This document shows, piece after piece, positions 16,730 through 25,254 of a stretch of DNA of 64,000 nucleotides. The stretch covers positions 2,467,001 to 2,531,000 of the forward strand of contig NZ_CP136573.1 in the NCBI RefSeq assembly GCF_035194505.1, written 5' to 3'. Positions within the stretch are counted from its first letter, which is position 1, and every line of letters starts with the position of its first letter. Source of the DNA: Erythrobacter sp. (GTDB lineage Bacteria > Pseudomonadota > Alphaproteobacteria > Sphingomonadales > Sphingomonadaceae). The notes beneath the pieces are model-generated. The model saw only the letters and a list, made by a program, of their open reading frames with translations. It was not told the DNA's origin and searched no databases. A program made the translations under genes and the position numbers.

Positions 16730-16796
16730 AATGTTGCATTTTACAGGGCAAACGTCAACTTTGTTGAACATATTGCAATGTCAAGAAAAGTTGCCA
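16730..16796 (-). promoter_or_regulatory. PpsR/CrtJ-like palindromes upstream of pucBA
   Basis: Three related motifs lie about 170-240 bases before pucB. TGTCAA-GAAAAG-TTGCCA at 16779-16796 differs by one base from the TGTCAA-N6-TTGACA form of the PpsR/CrtJ site, and read leftward its complement supplies a TTGACA -35-like hexamer. GTCAAC-TTT-GTTGAA is at 16754-16768. TGT-N8-ACA is at 16732-16745. PpsR represses puc genes in purple bacteria by binding paired sites. A matching -10 element could not be fixed. Confidence 0.4.
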
Positions 16797-17118
16797 GTGA
16801 TCAGGCCTTCCCGAGGGGCGCTGGTCGATCCGGTGACGCAGGAGGCACTGTTCTGCAGCTTCAACCTCGAACGCCATGTGCCAGGCCGAGGTGACCGCTC
16901 AGCGCCGCATGATCGACAGGACGCAGGAGCGCGTTGGTTTGTGGCACGAGCGGCTTCCTTGCCGACCTTTCGAGAGTTCCAACGGGGCCCATCCCGGTCT
17001 CTGGCGATACAGAATCAAGGTGGAGGTGCGAGAAAGATTTGGGCTTGCACCCAACCTCTGTTAGGACAGCGCCGGGATCGGCAACTAGAGGCTCCTGAAC
17101 GGAGCGAGGAAGGTCCAT
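16797..17118. other. Intergenic stretch between the puc promoter and the DUF2853 gene
   Basis: About 320 bases with no intact gene. Most of it is taken up by the transposase-like remnant listed separately. A purine-rich GAGGAAGG ribosome-binding site for the next gene ends it. Confidence 0.5.
16833..17064 (+). pseudogene. Decayed transposase N-terminus, IS1182-like (tentative)
   Basis: The frame at 16833-16883 reads VTQEALFCSFNLERHVP, close to the N-terminal LFYEFSLEDHVP-type motif of IS1182 transposases. In the next frame from about 16903 the translation continues with RMIDR and, after about 20 residues, RPFESSNGAHPGL, which resembles the RPFYSSTGRPSIDPEL segment that follows in the intact family. 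A frameshift separates the two and nothing recognisable follows. The match is by eye and the second half is weak. Confidence 0.35.
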
Positions 17119-17640
17119 ATGTCCAATGAAGCTCCTGCCGTCGACTGGGCGGATGACGTCAAGCGGTATGTTCCCGGTGCCGATAACGGCGCGATCGCCG
17201 GGATCGTGCACCATTCTATGGTAGCGCTCAAAACCCGCGACGCGTCGCTCGTGTCGTTCGGCAATCCGGCCGAGACGCGCCGCGTGCGCGAAGGTTTCTG
17301 CAAGAAGACGCTCGGCCTGACCGATCCTGACGCCGTGCTCGACTCCGCCATTGCCGCAGTTGGCCAGCGGATGAGCGACACCACCTCGCGTCACCGGGTG
17401 ACGGCATATTACCTTCTTGCCGACCATTTCGACAGGCTGGGACAGTTCCGCGCAGCGGCGACGCCAACGGCCGAAGCGGCCCGGCCCCTGGCGCCCTGGG
17501 CGGCGACCATGTTTGACGGCCCCCCTCCGGGCACGGCCATCGGCGGCCCCAGCACCGATCTCAGGTTTGCGGCCTTGGTTGGTCTGAGCGGAGGGGTGCT
17601 GGCGCTGGTTGCAGCGATTGCCAGTACTGCTGGTGGCTGA
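17119..17640 (+). CDS. DUF2853 family protein with a C-terminal membrane anchor
   Basis: A 173-residue protein. Residues 8-108 match the DUF2853 domain as I know it (DWADDVKRYVPGADNGAIAG, LKTRDASLVSFGNPAE, VREGFCKKTLGL, VTAYYLLADHF). A Pro/Ala-rich linker follows, then a hydrophobic segment at about 150-170 that would place the domain at the membrane. Typical family members are near 105 residues and soluble. The function is unknown. It sits between pucBA and bciA, and GAGGAAGG precedes its ATG. Confidence 0.75.
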   Translation: MSNEAPAVDWADDVKRYVPGADNGAIAGIVHHSMVALKTRDASLVSFGNPAETRRVREGFCKKTLGLTDPDAVLDSAIAAVGQRMSDTTSRHRVTAYYLLADHFDRLGQFRAAATPTAEAARPLAPWAATMFDGPPPGTAIGGPSTDLRFAALVGLSGGVLALVAAIASTAGG

Positions 17641-17717
17641 CGCTTCGATCGCAAATCGTCGCCGGCACAGACAACGGCCGAAACGGCAGAACCTCCGCAC
17701 CGACCGCTCCTGACCTC

Positions 17718-18647
17718 ATGGCTCTGGAGAGAGTGCCAACGCACGGGCCGCGTGCCGCCTTGCCAACCGCTGTCCTGCTTGCCGGGGCGAGCGGGACGAT
17801 CGGTTCGGCGGTGCTGCGCCAGTTGGAGGCCGAGGGGCACCGTGTCACCACCGTTCCCCGCGCTGCACTGGCGGACGGGCCTGCGCTGACGGCGCTGATT
17901 GTGGAGGCGAAGCCTGACGTCGTGATCTCCTGCATCGCCTCGCGTTCGGGTTCGCCCAAGGATGCGCAGGCGGTCGATTACGCGGCCAATCTCGCGCTAC
18001 TCGATGCGGCCAAGGCGGCGGGGGCGGGGCAGTTCATCCTGCTCTCCGCGATCTGCGTGCAGAAGCCTAGCCTCGCCTTCCAGCATGCCAAGCTTGCCTT
18101 CGAAGCCGCCCTTGCCGCAAGCGGGATCGGCTATACCATCATCCGCCCTACCGCCTTCTTCAAGTCCTTGTCGGGGCAGGTAAAAAGGGTGCAGGCGGGC
18201 AAGCCTTTCCTCATTTTCGGGGACGGCAATCTCACCCGCTGCAAGCCGATTTCCGACGCCGATCTGGCGCGTTTCATCACGGGCTCAATCGCCAACCCGG
18301 ATGCGCTCGGCCGCATCCTTCCGATTGGCGGGCCGGGGCCGGCGATATCCTTGAGGGAGCAGGGCGAATTGCTGTTCCGCCTTGCGGGCAAGCAGCCGCG
18401 GCTCAAGTCCATTTCCCCGCGGATATTCATCATTGCGCAGCGGGTGCTGGGGATTGGCGCGCCCTTTTCCGGCTGGTTCGCCGAGAAATCCGAATATGCC
18501 CGCATCGCCCACTATTATGCGACCGAATCGATGCTGGTGCTCGATCCCGAAACCCGATCCTACAATCCGGACCTCACGCCCGAGTTCGGGACCGACACGC
18601 TGGAGGCCCATTATCGCGCCCTGATGGAGGGGTCTGGCGGCGTCTAA
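17718..18647 (+). CDS. bciA: BciA-like divinyl (proto)chlorophyllide 8-vinyl reductase
   Basis: A 309-residue NAD(P)H-dependent reductase of the atypical short-chain/NmrA group that reduces the C8 vinyl group of chlorophyll precursors. The Rossmann motif LAGASGTIGSAVLRQL lies at about residues 22-36, followed by DVVISCIASRSG, YAANLALLDAAKAAGAGQFI, LSAICVQKP, QHAKLAFE and IIRPTAFFKSLSGQV, which together are characteristic of BciA. The product is needed to make normal bacteriochlorophyll a. It is near the antenna genes but may have its own promoter, since 77 bases separate it from the DUF2853 gene. The ATG at 17718 has only a weak ribosome-binding sequence. Confidence 0.86.
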   Translation: MALERVPTHGPRAALPTAVLLAGASGTIGSAVLRQLEAEGHRVTTVPRAALADGPALTALIVEAKPDVVISCIASRSGSPKDAQAVDYAANLALLDAAKAAGAGQFILLSAICVQKPSLAFQHAKLAFEAALAASGIGYTIIRPTAFFKSLSGQVKRVQAGKPFLIFGDGNLTRCKPISDADLARFITGSIANPDALGRILPIGGPGPAISLREQGELLFRLAGKQPRLKSISPRIFIIAQRVLGIGAPFSGWFAEKSEYARIAHYYATESMLVLDPETRSYNPDLTPEFGTDTLEAHYRALMEGSGGV

Positions 18648-18676
18648 GCGGGGGTCATCCGGGTGCCAACTGCGTG

Positions 18677-20578
18677 CTAAGTCGGGGTCAAATGGTGGCT
18701 AGCGGGGGGCAAACTGGCCCCTAGATGCGGCACGAAAGTTGGGTTTGCGCCGTAATTGAACGTGAAAACATGGGTTTGTGTGCGTCGCACCCGAATCCCT
18801 TCGGGCAAATCCAGCAATTCCAATCCTGCTTCGCCCGCCATGCGCTCCACCAGCAGCCGCAGCAGCGCGCGATCGGGCCAGATCGCGCAATAGCGGACCC
18901 CGTTTCTGTAGGAAACGACTGTCCGGCCCGCGTTGTCGGCGAGCTCCGCCGACGCCTCGCCCGCCACATCTTCGCGCCAGCGGGTGACTTCAAAGCCGTC
19001 CGCCGCCTCGGCCACCCCGCCGCGCAAGCTCTCGACGCGGGTTACGGTCACGCCAAGCACCTCGCTGAGCGCGCCGGGGGCGAGGCCTTCGGGGATCGCG
19101 AAGCTTTCGGTCTTGCTGCCAGAGCGCGGCCCGATCAGCACAGGGCACGTGAGCGCCGCCAGCTTCGCCGCAAACCCATCGGGAACGATCGGCAAACTCG
19201 GCACAACCACCAGCTTGTAGCCTGCAAGGTCCGCCGAAGGCGCGACGATATCGACATCAAGCCCGCGCTGGCGCAGGGCAGAATAGGCCTCGAACACCAG
19301 TTCGAGATAGCGGAAGCTTTGCCCCTGCGGCTGGATGCCGATCACCCATGCAGCCTCGTAGGAGAACACCAGCGCGACCGGCGCGCGCGGGGCCTGCTGC
19401 GGGCCGATCGCCTCCAGCACCGCCGCTGCGGCGCGCACTTCGTCCGCCGCCTCGGCCTCGGAGCTGTCGGGCCGCAGCAGCCCCGCGTGCATCTGCTCCT
19501 GTGCGAAAGGTGCCTGCCGCCAGCGGAAATAGCTGGTCAGCTCTGCCCCGTGCGCGCAGGCCTCCAGCGTCCACAGGGCGACCATTCCGGGCAGCGGTGC
19601 GGGGTTGAAGCGCGCCCAGTTCACCGGGCCGGGCTGCTGCTCCATCACCCCCCAGCGCCCGTTCGAGCACCCGCGATAGAGATCATGGTGGAAGGCGGCG
19701 ATATCGGGATGGCCTTGGCGGAGATAGGCGGCCTTCTCCGCGTCCGAGAACCAGAATTGTTCGAGGAAGCCGAGCGGATAGGAATCCCACGTCGCCACAT
19801 CGATATCGCGGCCGACATCATGGTGATCGAACTCGGTGAAGAAGCCCATGAAGTTGTGGGTGATCGGCGTGCCGGGCGAATGCGCGCGCAGGATATCCAC
19901 CTGTTCGCGGTTGAAGCTTGCCACTTGGTCGGAGGCAAAGCGGCGGTAATCGAGCCAATGCGCGGGGTTCGCTTCGGTGACAGTGAGGTGCGGCGGATCG
20001 ACCTCGGCGAAGGAGCGATATTCCATGCTCCAGAAGACATTGCCCCAGGCGGCGTTGAGCGCCTGCGGGGTTTCGTAGCGCGCTGCCAGCCAGCCGCGAA
20101 AGGCTGATGCGGCGGCGTGGGATAAGCTCAGCACCGTGTCATGGCAGCCGTACTCGTTGTCGGTCTGCCACATGGCGAGCGCGGGGTGCTGGCCGTATCT
20201 TTCGGCCAGCGCGGCGGTGATCCGGCGGCTTTCCGCGCGGTAGCCTTCGTGGCTGAAGCAATAGTGGCGGCGCGAGCCGAAGCCGCGGGGGCGCCCTTGT
20301 TCGTCGATGGCGACCATATCGGGCATGGTGTCCACCAGCCATTTGGGCGGGGTGGCGGTCGGCGTGCCGAGGATCACTTTCAGACCGGCGGCGTGGAGCG
20401 TGTCGATGGCGCGGTCCATCCAGCCCCAGTCATAGTGTCCGGGTTCGGGCTCGATCCGGCTCCACGCGAATTCGCCGATCCGCACGAGGCTGAGCCCCAT
20501 CGCGGCCATCCGCCGCGCATCCTCGGCCCAGAAGTCCTCCGGCCAGTGTTCGGGATAGTAGCAGCAGCCGAGTTTCAC
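18677..20578 (-). CDS. GH42 family beta-galactosidase
   Basis: A 633-residue glycoside hydrolase that cleaves terminal beta-galactosides. The N-terminal GCCYYPEHWPEDFW segment starts the TIM barrel. The acid/base Glu is in QTDNEYGC and the nucleophile Glu in MEQQPGPVNW. A trimerisation-type flavodoxin-like domain and C-terminal beta domain follow (AYSALRQRGLDVDIV, HVFTFNYG). No signal peptide is seen, so it acts in the cytoplasm. The start is GTG 20578, which overlaps the alpha-galactosidase stop as GTGA. The last 15 residues after FNYG are not obviously conserved. Confidence 0.9.
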   Translation of the reverse strand: MKLGCCYYPEHWPEDFWAEDARRMAAMGLSLVRIGEFAWSRIEPEPGHYDWGWMDRAIDTLHAAGLKVILGTPTATPPKWLVDTMPDMVAIDEQGRPRGFGSRRHYCFSHEGYRAESRRITAALAERYGQHPALAMWQTDNEYGCHDTVLSLSHAAASAFRGWLAARYETPQALNAAWGNVFWSMEYRSFAEVDPPHLTVTEANPAHWLDYRRFASDQVASFNREQVDILRAHSPGTPITHNFMGFFTEFDHHDVGRDIDVATWDSYPLGFLEQFWFSDAEKAAYLRQGHPDIAAFHHDLYRGCSNGRWGVMEQQPGPVNWARFNPAPLPGMVALWTLEACAHGAELTSYFRWRQAPFAQEQMHAGLLRPDSSEAEAADEVRAAAAVLEAIGPQQAPRAPVALVFSYEAAWVIGIQPQGQSFRYLELVFEAYSALRQRGLDVDIVAPSADLAGYKLVVVPSLPIVPDGFAAKLAALTCPVLIGPRSGSKTESFAIPEGLAPGALSEVLGVTVTRVESLRGGVAEAADGFEVTRWREDVAGEASAELADNAGRTVVSYRNGVRYCAIWPDRALLRLLVERMAGEAGLELLDLPEGIRVRRTQTHVFTFNYGANPTFVPHLGASLPPASHHLTPT

Positions 20579-22713
20579 GCGATTTTCTCCAGCACGATGA
20601 TCCACGCGGTTTCGGGATGGGTGAGGGGCAGCGCAAGGCCCTGCGTCATCAGCGCGGTGCCTGAGAGGACGAGGCCTTCGCGCCACCCGTCGGCATTGGC
20701 CAGATAGTGCCTTGCCCGCGGCGGCCATGGTTCGGGCAGGGTCACGCGGTAACGCGCTTGCGCGTCAAGACCCGCGAGCCGGACGGGCGCAGCATCGAAC
20801 ACTGGCGAGAAACCGGCCTGCGCGGCGAGCGCCAGCGCCTTGCCCTCATGTGCCACCATCATCGCGGTGACATTCGGATCGGGATGGGCGAGGCGGTGCA
20901 ATGCGCCCTGGTGCAGCACGGAGCGCCATGCCTTGTAGAGCGCGATATGCGCGGCGAGGGCCTCGCGCTCCTTGTCGCTCATGCGGGCGGGATCGGCCTC
21001 CACGCCCATGTGGCCGAACACCGCGACCTTGGCGCGGAAGTCCATCGCCAGCCGCCGTCCGGTGATCGGATTGGGCGAGGGGCCGACATGGCTGCCGAGC
21101 ACTTCCAAGGGCAGGAATTGCGACCACGCGGGGATGATGCGCAGGCGCTCGATGGTGTCGTTATTGTCGCTGGGCCAGACGCGGTGGGTGCGGGCGAGAA
21201 CACCGAAGTCGATCCGCCCGCCGCCGCTCGAACAGCTTTCGATCTCGACCTGCGGATGTGCAGCGCGAAGGCGATCAACGAGGGCGTAGAAGCCCTCGGC
21301 CTGCCCGGGGGCCGAGGGGAAGAGGTCGCGGTTATGGTCCCACTTGAGGTAGGCGATGGGGTGTTCGCCGAGCAGCGCATCGAGGCGGGTGAACAGGTAA
21401 TCGCGCACTTCGGGGCGCGCCATGTCGAGCGCCAGTTGCCCGCGCATCGTGGGCCTCTCGCGGGCTTCGTGGTGCAGGCACCAGTCGGGATGGGCGCGGG
21501 TGAGGTCGCTGTCGGGCGAGATCATCTCCGGCTCGACCCACAGGCCGAAATCCATGCCCAGCGCGTGGACGCGGGCGATCAGCGGGGCGAGGCCGTTCGG
21601 GAACACATCGGGCGAGACGAACCAGTCGCCGAGGCTGGTCTGATCGTTGCGCCTGCCGCCGAACCAGCCATCGTCGAGCACGAAGCGTTCGATGCCGAGG
21701 CTCGCGGCGTTCTCTGCGAGTGCGACGAGCTTGTCCTCGGAGAGGTCGAAGGCGAGCGCCTCCCACGAATTGAGGTGAACCTTGCGCGGTGCCCATGCGG
21801 CGCGGGCAGGCAGCACTTCGGCGCGGGCATAGGCGTGGAAGGCCTGCGCGAGCGCGGAGCGGTCTGCGCCAAGGGCGAGATGGGCGGCAGGCGTGGTGAT
21901 GCTCTCGCCGGGGGCCAGCACCGCCTCTCCCGCTTGCAACTCAGCGCCCATCAGCAGCAGCGCCCGCCCGTCGCCTGCACCCTGCTTGTCGGGCGCGAGC
22001 GCAAGCCAGTGGTCGCCGCTCCATGCGAGATGCGCGCCGAGCACCTCCTCGCCAGAATGGAGCAGCAGCCAGTTGCCCCCACCAAAGCCCTGCTTGCCGA
22101 TTGCGGTGCGGCGCATCAGCCCGTCCGGCGCGATGGGGCGCCGGTGCTCCTGCATCTCGCCCGCCCAGCGGCCCGCAAAGCTGGTCAGCTCGGCAAAGCG
22201 GCGCGGCACCGGAAGGGCGAGCGCGGCGAGGGCCTCCACCGCCAGCGGAGCAGGGCCGGTGTTGGTGAGGGTGAGGCGGGAGGTGAGCACATCGCCCGCG
22301 CCGATTTGCCAGACGAGCCTTGCCTCCACGCCGGAAAGCGGGTCGGCCAAGCGGACCCCGAGCGTCTGTCCGGCGCAATCCCAATCGCTGACACGGCAAT
22401 CGGTGGGGAGGGCGCGGCCATCGCGCCGCAAATCGAGCGCCGGAGTCCCGCTCCATCCGCCCTTCCTTTCGGGCAGCAGGCCGGGGCGGGGCGGGATGTC
22501 GGGCTGGCTTTCGTGCCGACCGCGCGCGGTGGCGCTTGCCAGCATCGCGAGATCATCGCCATCGGGCAGGCGCGCTCCGAGGTAGACGCAGTCCGCCGCG
22601 CCTCCCTTCTCCAGCGCGATGACCAGCGTCAGCGCCTCGCCATCCAGCCGCACATAGTCCAACCGCGCTCTCCCCTGCCGGTGATGAATGGCGCCCTGAG
22701 GCTTGCCCGGCAT
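20575..22713 (-). CDS. GH36 family alpha-galactosidase
   Basis: A 712-residue glycoside hydrolase for alpha-galactosides such as melibiose and raffinose. The catalytic nucleophile is about Asp459 in YLKWDHNRD and the acid/base Asp is in ESCSSGGGRID. The DDGWFGGR, DFGLWVEPEM and GSHVGPSPN segments are also typical. It is cytoplasmic. It is cotranscribed with the GH42 gene (4-base overlap) and diverges from the sugar symporter. With galT and galK it channels galactose into the Leloir pathway; galE is not in this window. Confidence 0.92.
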   Translation of the reverse strand: MPGKPQGAIHHRQGRARLDYVRLDGEALTLVIALEKGGAADCVYLGARLPDGDDLAMLASATARGRHESQPDIPPRPGLLPERKGGWSGTPALDLRRDGRALPTDCRVSDWDCAGQTLGVRLADPLSGVEARLVWQIGAGDVLTSRLTLTNTGPAPLAVEALAALALPVPRRFAELTSFAGRWAGEMQEHRRPIAPDGLMRRTAIGKQGFGGGNWLLLHSGEEVLGAHLAWSGDHWLALAPDKQGAGDGRALLLMGAELQAGEAVLAPGESITTPAAHLALGADRSALAQAFHAYARAEVLPARAAWAPRKVHLNSWEALAFDLSEDKLVALAENAASLGIERFVLDDGWFGGRRNDQTSLGDWFVSPDVFPNGLAPLIARVHALGMDFGLWVEPEMISPDSDLTRAHPDWCLHHEARERPTMRGQLALDMARPEVRDYLFTRLDALLGEHPIAYLKWDHNRDLFPSAPGQAEGFYALVDRLRAAHPQVEIESCSSGGGRIDFGVLARTHRVWPSDNNDTIERLRIIPAWSQFLPLEVLGSHVGPSPNPITGRRLAMDFRAKVAVFGHMGVEADPARMSDKEREALAAHIALYKAWRSVLHQGALHRLAHPDPNVTAMMVAHEGKALALAAQAGFSPVFDAAPVRLAGLDAQARYRVTLPEPWPPRARHYLANADGWREGLVLSGTALMTQGLALPLTHPETAWIIVLEKIA

Positions 22714-22719
22714 CCGTCA

Positions 22720-22738
22720 ATGCGCTGTAACCGCGCAT
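22720..22738. promoter_or_regulatory. Inverted repeat in the GH36/symporter divergent promoter
   Basis: ATGCGC-N7-GCGCAT lies in the 47-base gap between two divergent galactoside genes. The spacer and right arm contain TGTAACCG, which looks like one half of a LacI-family operator (TGTAAnCG type). No regulator gene for the cluster is visible nearby. Confidence 0.35.
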
Positions 22739-22760
22739 AACGAGAGGGGAAAGCGCGAGA

Positions 22761-24233
22761 ATGACCGAGGCCAGTCTAATCCAGATCGCGGTGTGCCTTG
22801 GCATCACCGTGGCCATCGCGCTGGCGACATGGGCAACGCTCCGGCGCGAGACGCATGACGGCTCGAAGAAGGACGTCTATCTCGCAGGGGGCAAGCTGTC
22901 GTGGCTGTTCGTCGCGGGGGCGATCACGCTCACCAACCTGTCGACCGATCAGCTGGTGGGGATGAACGGCAACCAGATGCTGCTGCTCGCCTGGTGGGAG
23001 ATCAGCGGCTTTGTCGGCCTGCTGATCCTCGCCTTCGTCTTCGTGCCGATCTATTACCGTGCGCGGGTGACGACCGTCACCGAGCTGCTCGAGCTGCGTT
23101 ATGGCGGGGGCGGGATCCGCACGCTGGTCTCGGCGCTGTTCCTGTTCGGGATGGTGCTGATTTACCTCCCCGCCGGGCTCTATTCGGGCGCGCTGTTTCT
23201 GAAGACCGCGGGGATCGATCTGCCGCTGCTGGTGCTCGCGGCTTTCCTCGGAGTGATCGCGGCCGCCTATACCATGGCGGGCGGATTGCGCGCGGTGGCG
23301 GTGATGGAGACCTATTCGGGGGTCGGCGTGCTCGCCATTGCGGTGCTGATCGTGATCCTCGCATTGAATGCGGTCGATTGGGACATGGCGCGCGGCGTCC
23401 CGGCCGAGCGGCTGACCATGGTGGGCGCGGCGGACAGCCCGATCCCGTTCCACACCCTGTTCACCGGCATGATCTTCATCCAGATCTACTACTGGTCGAC
23501 CAACCAGCCGATCACCCAGAAGGCGATGGCCGCGCCCACTGTTCGTGAGGCGCAGAAGGGCGTGCTGGCCGCCGCCACCATCCGCATCCTCATCATCCCC
23601 GCGATTGTCGTGATCCCGGGCGTGGTCGCCTATCAGCTGTTCGGCGACATCAATGATGCGGCTTACGGCCGGCTGGTGGGCGAGGTGTTGCCGCCGTGGC
23701 TGTCAGGCGTGTTCGCCGCCGCGATTGCCGCTGCGGTGATCGCGCATACCGCCGCCGTGATGAACGCCGCCGTCGGGCTTTATGCGGTCGACTTCCACGA
23801 GAAGTTCGTCGGCAAGGTGGCCGATCACCGGCGCCTCTCCTCCATCGTTACCGCGCTGCTCACGATCGCATCGATCGCGCTGGTGCCGGTGTTCCAGAGC
23901 GCGCAGAGCATCATCAACCTGCTCCAGCAGTTGAACGGCCTCTCCTCGATGCCGATCCTTTCGGCTTTCGTGGTCGGGCTTTTGTTCACCGGCGTTGCCA
24001 GCCGCGCGGCCATCGTCGGCGTGCTGTGGGGCTTTGCGCTCTATGCGCTCTACACCTTCGTGTGGCAGCCGGCGGGGCTGATCGGTCTGCACTATATCGA
24101 CTTCATGGTGGTGACGCTGGTGACGAGCGTGATTGCGGCACTGGCGGTCAACCGCTTCGTGCTGGGCGGGCGGGCGCAGTTCGCGCCGCGCAAGGTCTTC
24201 GCGCAGCTGGCCGAGGGGCGTGATGAGCCTTGA
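22761..24233 (+). CDS. Sodium:solute symporter, SSS family (probable galactose/galactoside)
   Basis: A 490-residue protein with about thirteen to fourteen membrane helices. Recognisable SSS features include DVYLAGGKLSWLFVAGAITLTNLS near the sodium site, GGLRAVAVMETYSG and YYWSTNQPITQKAM, close to bacterial SglT-type transporters. The genes around it (GH36, GH42, galT, galK) point to galactose or galactosides as substrate, which is inference from context. The stop overlaps the galT start by 11 bases. Confidence 0.88.
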   Translation: MTEASLIQIAVCLGITVAIALATWATLRRETHDGSKKDVYLAGGKLSWLFVAGAITLTNLSTDQLVGMNGNQMLLLAWWEISGFVGLLILAFVFVPIYYRARVTTVTELLELRYGGGGIRTLVSALFLFGMVLIYLPAGLYSGALFLKTAGIDLPLLVLAAFLGVIAAAYTMAGGLRAVAVMETYSGVGVLAIAVLIVILALNAVDWDMARGVPAERLTMVGAADSPIPFHTLFTGMIFIQIYYWSTNQPITQKAMAAPTVREAQKGVLAAATIRILIIPAIVVIPGVVAYQLFGDINDAAYGRLVGEVLPPWLSGVFAAAIAAAVIAHTAAVMNAAVGLYAVDFHEKFVGKVADHRRLSSIVTALLTIASIALVPVFQSAQSIINLLQQLNGLSSMPILSAFVVGLLFTGVASRAAIVGVLWGFALYALYTFVWQPAGLIGLHYIDFMVVTLVTSVIAALAVNRFVLGGRAQFAPRKVFAQLAEGRDEP

Positions 24234-25254
24234 TCTGACCCGCCCCCACCGCCGCTTCAATCCGCTGACCGCAAGCTGGGTGCAGGTCTCGCCGCAGCGA
24301 ATGGGGCGGCCGTGGCAGGGCGAGGTCAGCCCGCCAGACCCGCCTCCGCCGTCATATGATCCGGGCTGCTACCTGTGTCCCGGCAACACCCGCGTCGGGG
24401 GCGAGACCAACCCCGATTACGACGGTGTCTTCGTATTCGACAATGATTTTCCCGCGCTGGCCGAGGACGCGGCGGCAGCGGGCAGCGATGATCCCCTGCT
24501 GCGCGCCGAGGCCTCGGCGGGCGCGTGCCGGGTGATCTGCTTTTCGCCCGATCACGGCAAGTCGCTCCCTGAACTCAGCCCTGAGCAATTGCGCGCCGTG
24601 ATCGACACTTGGGCAAGCGAGAGCGCCGCTCTGGGCGCGCGTTTCGCGTCGGTGCAGGTGTTCGAGAACAAGGGCGGACAAATGGGCTGCTCCAATCCGC
24701 ACCCCCACGGGCAGATCTGGGCGACGGGCCACATCCCGCAGGAATTGGCCACCGAGGACGCGCAGCAGCGCGCTTACCTTGCCGAACATGGCCGCCCGCT
24801 GCTGCTTGATGTGGCGGAGCGCGAGGCAGGCGGCGCGCGCGTGGTCGAGGCCAATGACGACTGGCTGGCACTGGTGCCCTTCTGGGCGGCCTGGCCGTTC
24901 GAGACGCTGCTGCTGCCGCGCTTTGCCGTCCAGCGCCTGCCGGAACTGGATGATGGCCAGCGCGCCAGCCTCGCGGCGATCCTCAAGGCGCTCACCACCC
25001 GCTACGACAATCTGTTCGAGACCAGCTTTCCCTATTCGATGGGCTGGCATCAGGCGCCCTTTGTGGCGGGGCCGAGCGAGCACTGGCAGCTTCACGCCCA
25101 TTTCTACCCGCCGCTGCTGCGCTCGGCGAGCGTGCGCAAGTTCATGGTCGGTTACGAGATGCTGGCCGAGCCGCAGCGCGATCTCACGCCCGAACGCGCC
25201 GCCGAAATGCTGCGCGCGGTGGACGGCGACGTGCATTACCGGAGCCGCGCATGA
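24223..25254 (+). CDS. galT: Galactose-1-phosphate uridylyltransferase
   Basis: A 343-residue enzyme that exchanges UMP between UDP-glucose and galactose-1-phosphate. The zinc-binding CYLCPGN segment and the active-site HPHGQIW, with the uridylylated His, are intact, as are the FVFDNDFPAL and GWHQAPF segments. The start ATG 24223 lies inside the end of the symporter gene, and its end overlaps galK by four bases, so it is tightly coupled to both. Confidence 0.95.
   Translation: MSLDLTRPHRRFNPLTASWVQVSPQRMGRPWQGEVSPPDPPPPSYDPGCYLCPGNTRVGGETNPDYDGVFVFDNDFPALAEDAAAAGSDDPLLRAEASAGACRVICFSPDHGKSLPELSPEQLRAVIDTWASESAALGARFASVQVFENKGGQMGCSNPHPHGQIWATGHIPQELATEDAQQRAYLAEHGRPLLLDVAEREAGGARVVEANDDWLALVPFWAAWPFETLLLPRFAVQRLPELDDGQRASLAAILKALTTRYDNLFETSFPYSMGWHQAPFVAGPSEHWQLHAHFYPPLLRSASVRKFMVGYEMLAEPQRDLTPERAAEMLRAVDGDVHYRSRA

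Noticed and set aside
24133..24222. An upstream extension of galT
   Set aside because: The added 30 residues lie inside the symporter gene in another frame and do not look like GalT; ATG 24223 gives the normal N-terminus.
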